Assembly: GCF_900111565.1 (NCBI RefSeq)
Contig: NZ_FOIK01000004.1
Location: 360,981-424,980 of the forward strand
DNA: 64,000 nt
Source: Paenibacillus sp. NFR01
Lineage (GTDB): Bacteria; Bacillota; Bacilli; Paenibacillales; Paenibacillaceae
Direction of reading: 5' to 3'
Below are positions 35,298 to 42,563 of this stretch, piece after piece; position 1 is the first letter of the stretch, and each line of letters opens with the position of its first letter. The translations under genes and the position numbers were made by a program. A model generated the notes under the pieces. That model made no database searches. It was not told where the DNA came from and saw nothing but the letters and a program-made list of their open reading frames with translations.

Positions 35298-37114
35298 TCG
35301 CCCGTCTCCTTTCCGAATTCCGGAATCCGCTCCAGCAGCCGGAGCGGAATGCCGAAGGTCACAACCGTGCCCTGATTCGGCGCGCTCGCCACGTCAAAAC
35401 GTACCTGGTCCGCATAATTCAGCTCCAGCCGGCGGAACACGTTGCGGATGCCGATGTTCTGCCCCGAGGATACCTCGTCGTGGATGCTCGCCAGCAGCGC
35501 TTTAAGCTGCTCCGGGTCCATGCCTTTCCCGTTGTCCGACACCGTAATCTGCAGCCGCTGATCCGCTACGGCGGCTTTGACCTCGATGATGCCCAGCCCT
35601 TCGATCCGCTGCAGGCCGTGCTTGCAGGAATTCTCCACCAGCGGCTGCATGCTCAGCTTCGGTATTTTATAGCCCAGCGCCCCCTCTTCGATGTCGAACC
35701 GGTAGTCGAACTTGTCGCGGAAGCGGAATTTCTCAATCTTCAGATACATGTCGATAAATTGCATTTCTTCGGCGAGCGATACCATGTCTTCCTTCCAGCT
35801 GAGCAGCCGGCGCAGCAGCTTGGACAAGCTTTTGATGATATCGGTGACATCGGAATAGTTGTTTTTGGTGCAGACCACGAGAATGGCGTTCAGCGTATTG
35901 AACAGAAAATGCGGGTTCATCTGGCTTTGGAGGAAATTCAGCTCCGCGCGCACCCGCTCCATTTCAAGGTTTTTGCTCTGGATCTCCAGCTTGTACACGT
36001 CGTTGATCAGCGAGTGCATCCGGCCGGTCATGATGTTGAAGTTGCGGATCAGCCCGCCGATTTCATCCCGTCCTTCATCCATGCGGATCAGCTCGAATTT
36101 CTCGTTCGTCACCTTCTGCATATGCCGGGCCAGTCGCTTCACGCGGTAATTGTAGGAGCGCAGCATCACGTAAATAAACACGGAGGTCAGCAGCGTGACG
36201 ATGGCCGCGAGCAGGCCTGCATACATCTGGATCTCCAGCACAGCCTGGGAAATGCGCTCATTCTGCGTGATTCCGATGATGCGCCAGCCCTTCAGGTACA
36301 CGGCGCTGCCGAGCGGCACGATATGTACATCCGGTCCCGGATTCTCCAGGGCCTTAAACTGCGGATACGGCTCCTCCGTTACCCGCTGGTAGCCGCTGTC
36401 CGCCGACATGACGATCTGGTCTTGCCCGTTGACGAGATACAGGCTGAGGTAATCCTTTTCCCGAATAATAACGTCGTAAATTTCGCTGAGATCGAGGTCG
36501 ATCCGCAGCAGTTTTTCGTAATGGTCGTACGATTCGTAATAATGCATGGGCTGAATGATGCTGAGCGCCGGAATGGAAGCGCTTGAATTATTGCTGTCCG
36601 TGGTACGGTAGGCAAGCACATTCACGGGGATGGTGGAGGCTTTGGCCCGTTTGTACCAGCCGCTACGGCGTACCGCCGGGTCAATCACCTGATAATTGCC
36701 GCCGGAGTCGATGGAATGATTGCTGGTAAACACCGTAATGCGCTCAATCTGGTTGTTGACGGGCATATAACTGTTCATCCGGTCCCGCAGCTGCTCGTTG
36801 AACGTGCTGTAAAAATCAATGGAGTCGGTATACGTGCGGTCGAGCATTTCGTATAAATTTTTGTCCGTGGATAACGTGTAGCTGACGGCGACGCCGCCTT
36901 CGATGTAATCATGCAGGTCCTTGCGCGCCCGCTCCAGCGAAATCTCCAGGTTCTGCTGCTCCCGCGACTTGATCAGATCGGTAATGCGGTCCAGAAAAAC
37001 GAGGTTGGTCACCATGATCGGCAGGAGCACGCCCACCAGATAGATCAAGAAAAACTTGTAGTTCAGCGGGATATCGTTCACGACGTTGCCGTAGCGGAAT
37101 CGTCTAAGCTTCAT
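35294..37114 (-). CDS. YesM-type sensor histidine kinase
   Basis: 606 residues from the ATG at 37114, inside the end of the preceding regulator gene (11-bp overlap); the frame can extend to 37360 through that gene. A first membrane helix (about 22-44, FFLIYLVGVLLPIMVTNLVF), an extracellular dCache-like domain, a second helix (about 290-312), HAMP, then His_kinase with the phospho-acceptor in SQMNPHFLFNTLNAI and a HATPase with VSDNGKGMD. This class senses sugars outside the cell, often with a binding protein. It is flanked on both sides by AraC-type response regulators. Confidence 0.88.
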   Translation of the reverse strand: MKLRRFRYGNVVNDIPLNYKFFLIYLVGVLLPIMVTNLVFLDRITDLIKSREQQNLEISLERARKDLHDYIEGGVAVSYTLSTDKNLYEMLDRTYTDSIDFYSTFNEQLRDRMNSYMPVNNQIERITVFTSNHSIDSGGNYQVIDPAVRRSGWYKRAKASTIPVNVLAYRTTDSNNSSASIPALSIIQPMHYYESYDHYEKLLRIDLDLSEIYDVIIREKDYLSLYLVNGQDQIVMSADSGYQRVTEEPYPQFKALENPGPDVHIVPLGSAVYLKGWRIIGITQNERISQAVLEIQMYAGLLAAIVTLLTSVFIYVMLRSYNYRVKRLARHMQKVTNEKFELIRMDEGRDEIGGLIRNFNIMTGRMHSLINDVYKLEIQSKNLEMERVRAELNFLQSQMNPHFLFNTLNAILVVCTKNNYSDVTDIIKSLSKLLRRLLSWKEDMVSLAEEMQFIDMYLKIEKFRFRDKFDYRFDIEEGALGYKIPKLSMQPLVENSCKHGLQRIEGLGIIEVKAAVADQRLQITVSDNGKGMDPEQLKALLASIHDEVSSGQNIGIRNVFRRLELNYADQVRFDVASAPNQGTVVTFGIPLRLLERIPEFGKETGE

Positions 37115-38669
37115 CTGCGGGAACACCGGCCTTTCCATGCGCGGGATGGAGATCGTTTTTCTTGTACACGGAAGGAACGACGCCCACCGTCTGCTTGAAT
37201 TTGTCGATAAAATAATCGGTATTCGCAAATCCGACCTGCTGCGCGATATCCGAGATTTTGAGCTGGGTCCGCTTGAGCAGCCCTTTGGCCGCTTCGATCC
37301 GCTTCTCGTTGAGATAATCGCTGAAGCTGCGCCCGGTCTCCTTGCGGAACAGCTGTCCAAGATAGGCTGAATTCATGTGAAAAATCCTCGCCAGGTCCTG
37401 CAGCTGCAGCCTGCCGCGGAATTCCTGGTCGACGTACTGGATCACGTTGTAGATCGTGTTTCCTTCGTTTTTCTTCTGCAGCTCGGCGAGACCGGCGGCA
37501 GCCTGCAAGGCCAGCATTTCCGTATACCTCCCCAGCCCGGCATAGTCGCTTTGCTTCTCCAGACTGCCGCAGGCACCAGTGACGCTGCCGAGCAGCGTTC
37601 CCGGATTGCCATTGCGCTCCAGCATCAGCATGCAGAGCGTCATCTCCAAATGGGCGATCTGCGCCTGTACCGCCGGGGCCGGCAGCCGCCGTCCGGCAAA
37701 AGAAAGCAGCAGCTCGCGCACCTGTGCCCGGATGGCGTCGTCCGCGCCGGACCGGATCGCTTTCAGAAGTCCCGCAAAACTTGCCTCCATGATGCCCGAT
37801 TGCTTGCGCTGCCTGCACAGGATGCCGTAATAGTAGATGCCGCCTTTCTCCTTGAACATATTCATCCGCCAGGTCTCCAGCGCCTCGTCGTATAAAGTCC
37901 GCAGGCTGCGGAGACCAGAATGCCGTTCGCTGACCGCGAAAATCACCGGCTCATGCATCCGCCCGGTCAGTTCTTCATGCAGCTTGCGCAGCGCAGCCGC
38001 CAGCTCGGCATCGCTTAGGCCCGCCGTTTCGATCAGGCAGCCGGTCCGGCCGGAGCCGTCCTCGAACGCAAGCTTCCACGGGGAAAAGTCTTCGCTTTGA
38101 TACGCAAGCCCGCTCGCCGTGCAGGACGGCGTGATCAGCAGACAGACCAGCTCGGCATCGGGGGCAAGCGGCAGCAGCCCCCCCGCCATCAGCCGCAGCG
38201 GCTCGGCGTCGTCGCCGCGGATATACCGGGTCAGCAGGTGATGGATGAACAGCGACTGCTTTCGCTTGTTCTCGCCTCTGGAAGCGATTTCATTTCTAAT
38301 CGCTGAACCGAGCCGCGTTAAGAGCGCCTCCATCTCCTCGTCATCGACAGGCTTGAGCAGATACTGATCCACGCGCTGCCGCAAAGCGGCCCGGGCATAG
38401 CGGAAATCATCGTAGCCCGACAAAATCACAAACCGCGGCGGATGCTCCATCGCTTCGTTGACCTTCTCGATCAGCTCCAGCCCGTCGATCACGGGCATAT
38501 GAATATCCGTCAGCACCAGATCCGGCTTCAGCTCGGGGATCCGGCGCAGCGCCTCCGGGCCGTTCAGCGCTTCTCCGCATACGGCGAAACCAAATTTTTC
38601 CCAGTTTACCATCGTCCTGAGCCCCTCCAGCACCCAGGGTTCATCGTCCACAAGCATCACCTTTAACAC
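37104..38669 (-). CDS. Second YesN-type response regulator with AraC domain (RR2)
   Basis: 521 residues from a GTG at 38669, 8 nt after GGAG; the ATG at 38675 is only 2 nt from that site, and longer frames are unsupported. Receiver domain with VDDE (7-10) and phospho-acceptor D55 (LVLTDIHMP), a long central region, and C-terminal AraC helices (LQLQDLARIFHMNSAYLGQLFRKE; ISDIAQQVGFANTDYFIDKFK). First gene of the regulator-kinase-regulator operon. Only moderately similar to RR1, so the two may have different targets. Confidence 0.85.
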   Translation of the reverse strand: MLKVMLVDDEPWVLEGLRTMVNWEKFGFAVCGEALNGPEALRRIPELKPDLVLTDIHMPVIDGLELIEKVNEAMEHPPRFVILSGYDDFRYARAALRQRVDQYLLKPVDDEEMEALLTRLGSAIRNEIASRGENKRKQSLFIHHLLTRYIRGDDAEPLRLMAGGLLPLAPDAELVCLLITPSCTASGLAYQSEDFSPWKLAFEDGSGRTGCLIETAGLSDAELAAALRKLHEELTGRMHEPVIFAVSERHSGLRSLRTLYDEALETWRMNMFKEKGGIYYYGILCRQRKQSGIMEASFAGLLKAIRSGADDAIRAQVRELLLSFAGRRLPAPAVQAQIAHLEMTLCMLMLERNGNPGTLLGSVTGACGSLEKQSDYAGLGRYTEMLALQAAAGLAELQKKNEGNTIYNVIQYVDQEFRGRLQLQDLARIFHMNSAYLGQLFRKETGRSFSDYLNEKRIEAAKGLLKRTQLKISDIAQQVGFANTDYFIDKFKQTVGVVPSVYKKNDLHPAHGKAGVPADEA

Positions 38670-38719
38670 GGGCATCGCTCCATTTCGTGTTCTGCTCGGC
38701 CGATTGGCATCGGCTAACA

Positions 38720-38748
38720 ACTATACGATATGCTAACATAATTGTTAA
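38720..38748 (-). promoter_or_regulatory. Sigma-A promoter of the RR2-kinase-RR1 operon
   Basis: TTAACA (38748-38743) and TATAGT (38725-38720) with a 17-nt spacer on the minus strand, about 45 nt before the RR2 start. Confidence 0.6.
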
Positions 38749-39036
38749 TTCATATGTACCCTACGATTTAGTCATCATTTAAACAATCCCCACAAAGTGA
38801 CGCTTACCTTGGTAGATAATTCAAGTACTTTGCGAGAGGCCCCAGGAACACATTTATGGCAACTCTGTGGCGCAACATACACTCGACGGCACAACCTCAA
38901 ATACACAATCTCCACATCTCCGTTTCCCGTATACCTGCACACTCTCCACCATTTCTACTGCCGCAGGTCCACCACAATTAGCAGTTTGCTTTTTATGCCA
39001 AAGACTAACTCAGGTAAAGAAATGTAACATAAATCA
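38749..39036. other. Intergenic region with one dispersed palindrome
   Basis: Between divergent transcription units; it contains the third copy of the CCCC-CAAAG palindrome (38788-38843) and otherwise AC-rich sequence with no supported gene. Confidence 0.5.
38788..38843. repeat. CCCC-CAAAGT palindrome, copy 3
   Basis: CCCCACAAAGT at 38788-38798 faces AGTACTTTGCGagaGGCCCC at 38824-38843. Same outer arms as the copies at 19509 and 63079, different interior. Confidence 0.65.
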
Positions 39037-39064
39037 TTTACTTTGTTAATTTATCCGCTATAAT
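39037..39064 (+). promoter_or_regulatory. Sigma-A promoter of DUF2294 gene
   Basis: TTTACT (39037-39042), 16-nt spacer, TATAAT (39059-39064), 52 nt before the TTG start at 39117. Confidence 0.6.
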
Positions 39065-39116
39065 TAAACTAATTTTAATGGTTTATGTCATCATTCGTAA
39101 CAGGAGGTTGAGCAAC

Positions 39117-39506
39117 TTGTCCATCCCCGCCCTACTCGCCTCCAATGAAGTCAAGAAACGGCTGGCCCGCTGCTACAACGACATCCACAAAGAGCTTTAC
39201 GGCGTCGGGGTCACCCAGCTCAAGATCGAAGCCGTCAACGAAACGATGATGATGTTCCTCGTCAAACACCAGCGGGTGTCCGCGCTGAAGGCGCTGGAAG
39301 AAAATTACCCGGAGCTGAAGCAGTCGGTGGATGCCGCGCTGCATCAGGAATTCAAACGAAAGATCGAATGGAAGCTCGCGCAGGAGATGCAGCTTAACGT
39401 ATCGGGCGTTCTCAGGGATTACGATCCCCGGTCGGGCTGGGCCTGTACCGTCATTATCGCCGATGCGGAGGACTGCGAACCGGACGAGAGCCGAATGTCT
39501 CACTGA
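39117..39506 (+). CDS. DUF2294-type protein
   Basis: 129 residues from a TTG at 39117, 9 nt after AGGAGG; the frame reaches 39078 without a ribosome site. It has the pattern I know from DUF2294 proteins: ARCYNDIHKELYGVGVTQL, a central VKHQRVSALKALEENYPELK, a helix (ALHQEFKRKIEWKLAQEM) and LRDYDPRSGWACTVII at the end. The function of this family is not established. It lies upstream of the UbiX/UbiD pair but has its own promoter and a terminator behind it. Confidence 0.6.
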   Translation: MSIPALLASNEVKKRLARCYNDIHKELYGVGVTQLKIEAVNETMMMFLVKHQRVSALKALEENYPELKQSVDAALHQEFKRKIEWKLAQEMQLNVSGVLRDYDPRSGWACTVIIADAEDCEPDESRMSH

Positions 39507-39616
39507 GAATTGCATTAGAACCTGTTTATTCATCCTATTCGGCCTGCCCCCGATTTTATCCCGGGCAGCTGACATAAAGCTACGGCTAGCCTGATTTCTG
39601 TTTACAGACCGAAGGA

Positions 39617-39661
39617 AGCCGCTTGAGTAGAGACCTCTCTATTTCGGCGGCTTCTTTTTGT
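39617..39661 (+). terminator. Terminator before ubiX-like gene
   Basis: GAAGCCGC (39617-39624) pairs with GCGGCTTC (39649-39656), with an inner GAGA/TCTC stem, followed by TTTTTG. It separates the DUF2294 gene from the UbiX-like gene 58 nt further on. Confidence 0.8.
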
Positions 39662-39718
39662 TTTTCCGAAAGCAAGAAATGCACTTTTTCCGGTAAACGC
39701 CGCGGAGGTGAACCCCAT

Positions 39719-40273
39719 TTGAAAATTATCGTTGCCATTACCGGCGCCAGCGGCGCTATTTACGGCTATTCCCTGATCCGCAGCCTGCACCAACTGGGCA
39801 TCGACACCTATATCATCGCCACTGAAGCGGGACAAAAGGTTATGGCCTACGAATGCGGCATCTCCCCAGAGGAGTTGTCCAATTACGGAACGGTTTATTC
39901 CAACGCCGATTTGTTCGCCCCCGTCGCGAGCGGCTCGTTCAAAACGGACGGCATGGCCGTCATCCCCTGCTCCATGAATACATTGGGTGCCATGGCCGGA
40001 GGCATCGGCGATACGCTGCTCAGCCGGGCGGCGGGCGTGATGCTGAAGGAGAAACGCCGGCTGGTCATCGTACCCCGGGAGACGCCGCTGCACCTGATCC
40101 ATCTGGAAAACATGCTGCGGCTCGCCCGCGCCGGAGCTGACATCATGCCGGCCGCCCCGGGCTTTTACAACCGCCCCACCCAGATTTGGGAGCTGGTCAA
40201 TTTCATGAACGCGAGGGTGCTGGACGCCTTCGGCATCGAGCACTCCCTGATGAAGCGCTGGGGAGAGGGATGA
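39719..40273 (+). CDS. ubiX: UbiX-family flavin prenyltransferase
   Basis: 184 residues from a TTG, 10 nt after GGAGG. The HFCD flavoprotein fold is clear: KIIVAITGASGAIYGYSLIR at the N-terminus, ADLFAPVASGSFKTDGMAVIPCSMNTLGAMAGG, and the LKEKRRLVIVPRETPLHLIHLENM segment that binds the prenyl phosphate. UbiX enzymes prenylate FMN to make prFMN, the cofactor of UbiD decarboxylases, and a UbiD-family gene follows 138 nt downstream. Together they form a VdcB/VdcC- or Bsd-like decarboxylase module. Confidence 0.9.
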   Translation: MKIIVAITGASGAIYGYSLIRSLHQLGIDTYIIATEAGQKVMAYECGISPEELSNYGTVYSNADLFAPVASGSFKTDGMAVIPCSMNTLGAMAGGIGDTLLSRAAGVMLKEKRRLVIVPRETPLHLIHLENMLRLARAGADIMPAAPGFYNRPTQIWELVNFMNARVLDAFGIEHSLMKRWGEG

Positions 40274-40411
40274 TCGAGTACACTGCTGCGCATCCGCCCG
40301 ACACATCCTTGCCGTTTGCGGGCGCGAATTCAGCGGTCCTGCCGGTTCGATGATTCGCGCAGCCGCTGCCCATTCGAATACCTGTCCATTCAAAAACGAG
40401 GTGAAACCAAT

Positions 40412-41755
40412 ATGGCTGAAACCAATATTCGAGCGCTGCTCGGCCGTTGGGAACAAGACGGCCGCCTGCTGCGCATCCGCCGCGAGGTGGACCCCCGTTA
40501 CGAGTTCGGGGCCGTGGTGAAAGCGGACAAAGGACAACATCCGCTGCTGTTCGAACGAATCAAAGGCTTCGGGGTACCGATGACGGCCGGACTTGGCGGC
40601 TCCAAGGAACTGCTGGCCGACAGCATGGGCATGGCGCCGGAGGACCTGCTGCCGGACCTGATCCGGGCTATCGTGACTCCGCTGCCGACCCGCAGCGTGG
40701 AACGCGCCCCTGTCCATGAAAATGTACTTACCCGGGGCATCTCCCTGGAAAAGCTGTTCCCCGTCTGTACCTACCATGCCGAAGACAGCGGCGCTTATTA
40801 TGTATCCGGCGTAATGGTTGTCAAAGGCGAGGACGGCCGCAAGCGGTATACCTCCATCCGGCGCATGCAGGTGCTGGAAGGCAACCGCACCGGAATCCTA
40901 ATCACCTCGCCCGAGCTGCTGCAGCAGTACCGGGAATACGAAGCGCGCGGAGAAGCCATGGAGGCCGCTTTCATGTTCGGAGTCGTACCTGCCGTGGTAC
41001 TGGCATCGCAGATCAGCACACATCTGTTTCATGCCGACAAGCTGGAGGTCGCTTCCGCCCTGCTCCAGCAGCCGCTGGACGTGGTCCGCTGCAAAACCAT
41101 CGACCTTGAGGTACTCGCGGAAGCCGAAGTCGTCTTCGAGGGCCGGATTCTCCCCGGCGTCCGGGAGCCGGAAGGCCCTTTCGGTGAGCTGGGCGGCTAT
41201 TACGGCGGCCAGTCCGACCAGCCGGTAGTGGAAATCTCCGCCGTGACGTACCGCAACCAGCCCATCTGGCAGACCATTTTGCCGGCCAGCTACGAGGAGA
41301 AACTGCCGATGGCGATTTCCCGGGAGATCGCCCTGCTCAGCTCCATACGCCAGGTGGTACCCGGCGTGCTGGATGTGCACATTACGCTGGGCGGCGTCGG
41401 CCGCTACCATGCGGTCATCCGCATCCGCAAAACGCAGGAGGGCGACGGCAAAACCGCCCTGCTCGCCGCTTTCGCCGGCGACAAAGACCTCAAGCATGCC
41501 GTGGTCGTCGATGAAGACGTCAACCTCTTCGATCCGCTGGACGTGGAATGGGCCATCGCCACCCGGGTACAGGCCGATCTGGACCTGTTCATCGTTCCCG
41601 GCGCCAAGGGTTCCCCATTGGAACCGTCCCACAACCTGCGCGGCGTCAGCGCCAAAATGGGCATCGACGCTACCTGCCCGCTCGCTGAAGCCTGGCACTA
41701 CCGCCGCACCCATATCCCCGGTCAGGATGAGATCCGGCTGGAGGATTACTTGTAG
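40412..41755 (+). CDS. UbiD-family prFMN-dependent decarboxylase
   Basis: 447 residues from the ATG at 40412 (GAGGTG site 8 nt upstream). Conserved UbiD blocks: GQHPLLFERIKG near 41-52, TSIRRMQVL (147-155; Arg contacts prFMN) and REPEGPFGELGGYYGG (251-266; catalytic Glu region), then LGGVGRYHAVIRI and the C-terminal LRGVSAKMGIDAT. These enzymes reversibly decarboxylate aromatic, heteroaromatic or unsaturated acids in the cytosol. The length fits the non-UbiD-sensu-stricto group (hydroxybenzoate, pyrrole or furoate decarboxylases); the substrate is unknown. Whether it belongs to the microcompartment pathway downstream is an open question. Confidence 0.88.
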   Translation: MAETNIRALLGRWEQDGRLLRIRREVDPRYEFGAVVKADKGQHPLLFERIKGFGVPMTAGLGGSKELLADSMGMAPEDLLPDLIRAIVTPLPTRSVERAPVHENVLTRGISLEKLFPVCTYHAEDSGAYYVSGVMVVKGEDGRKRYTSIRRMQVLEGNRTGILITSPELLQQYREYEARGEAMEAAFMFGVVPAVVLASQISTHLFHADKLEVASALLQQPLDVVRCKTIDLEVLAEAEVVFEGRILPGVREPEGPFGELGGYYGGQSDQPVVEISAVTYRNQPIWQTILPASYEEKLPMAISREIALLSSIRQVVPGVLDVHITLGGVGRYHAVIRIRKTQEGDGKTALLAAFAGDKDLKHAVVVDEDVNLFDPLDVEWAIATRVQADLDLFIVPGAKGSPLEPSHNLRGVSAKMGIDATCPLAEAWHYRRTHIPGQDEIRLEDYL

Positions 41756-41815
41756 GGGGAAAGGCAATTGGAGTAGCTGGAGGTTGAGTAGCCGGCTGAT
41801 GAGCAGATTGTAGCT

Positions 41816-41979
41816 GAGTCGCTGGTCGGTGAGTTGCTGGCAGGTGAGTTGCTGGCAGGTGAGTTACTGGTAGGTGAGTTGCTGGTCGGCGAGTTGCTGG
41901 TCGGTGAGTTGCTGGTCGGTGAGTTGCTGGCCGTGAGTTGCTGGTCGGTGAGTCGCTGGTCGGTGAGTTGCTGGTCGGT
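41816..41979. repeat. 15-bp tandem repeat, 11 units
   Basis: Eleven head-to-tail copies of GAGTTGCTGGTCGGT and close variants (one unit is 14 bp). It starts 60 bp after the UbiD stop. Each unit would translate as ELLVG, but the 14-bp unit breaks the frame and there is no start, so it is treated as non-coding. Degenerate GAGTAGCTGG-like units extend a little to the left. Confidence 0.9.
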
Positions 41980-42046
41980 GACGGGTAAAAATCTACGGTT
42001 TCACGGATGACAGCTCATTGGGGCGAGTCCGCCCGGTCCAACCCTC

Positions 42047-42229
42047 CATTGCATTTTGTGCAATGAACTGGCACCAAAATCGCTCAAAAGTCATTTCTGT
42101 TGTATTTTCTACAATGAATTTGGACAAATGCGGGGGAATCGACCGTTATTGCAGATTTCCATTGTACAAAATGCAATGAAATCTTAATTTACCGCTACAT
42201 TCGCGGAATCCGTTGTATGAAATGCAACG
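42047..42229. repeat. Four spaced CATTG...CAATG palindromes
   Basis: Four short dyads with 5-nt centres: CATTGCAttttgTGCAATG (42047-42065), TTGTAttttcTACAA (42100-42114), CATTGTAcaaaaTGCAATG (42160-42178) and CGTTGTAtgaaaTGCAACG (42211-42229). Centres are 51, 62 and 51 bp apart. They fill the gap between the tandem repeat and the first shell gene; the last lies 34 bp before its start. They could be operators or a repeat family. Confidence 0.75.
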
Positions 42230-42262
42230 AAACAGTTCCGCATTCCTTGGAGGAGGTGACTT

Positions 42263-42535
42263 ATGCAGGCGATCGGATTGATCGAAACCCGCGGACTGAC
42301 ACCGGCGCTTGAAGCGCTGGACGCCATGTGCAAAGCGGCGAACGTGCAGATGGTAGATTTCAAACGAGTAGGCTCAGGGCTGGTCACCGTCATTGTGGAA
42401 GGCAATGTCGCTGCCGTATCCGCCGCCGTCGAGGCCGGCATCGCCGCTTACAAGCAGGCAGGCGGCGAGCTGATTGCATCCAACGTCATTGCCCGCCCCC
42501 ATCCCGAGCTGGCGCAAATGCTGCAAGCCGATTAG
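42263..42535 (+). CDS. BMC-H hexameric shell protein 1 (PduA/EutM type)
   Basis: 90 residues, one BMC domain. N-terminal AIGLIETRGLTPALEALDAMCKAANV and the pore-loop strand RVGSGLVTVIVEG are diagnostic. The pore motif is GSG (37-39), as in PduA and EutM, which pass small polar metabolites. It would assemble as hexamers tiling the shell facets. GGAGGAGGTG precedes the ATG. First gene of the compartment operon. Confidence 0.96.
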   Translation: MQAIGLIETRGLTPALEALDAMCKAANVQMVDFKRVGSGLVTVIVEGNVAAVSAAVEAGIAAYKQAGGELIASNVIARPHPELAQMLQAD

Positions 42536-42563
42536 AAGACGTAAGCTAAGGAGGTGACAACCC

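Noticed and set aside
41816..41979. CRISPR array
   Set aside because: Units are head-to-tail without spacers, and no cas genes are present.
41770..41990. Tandem repeat read as a coding (ELLVG)n repeat protein
   Set aside because: A 14-bp unit breaks the frame, and no start codon with a ribosome site exists.
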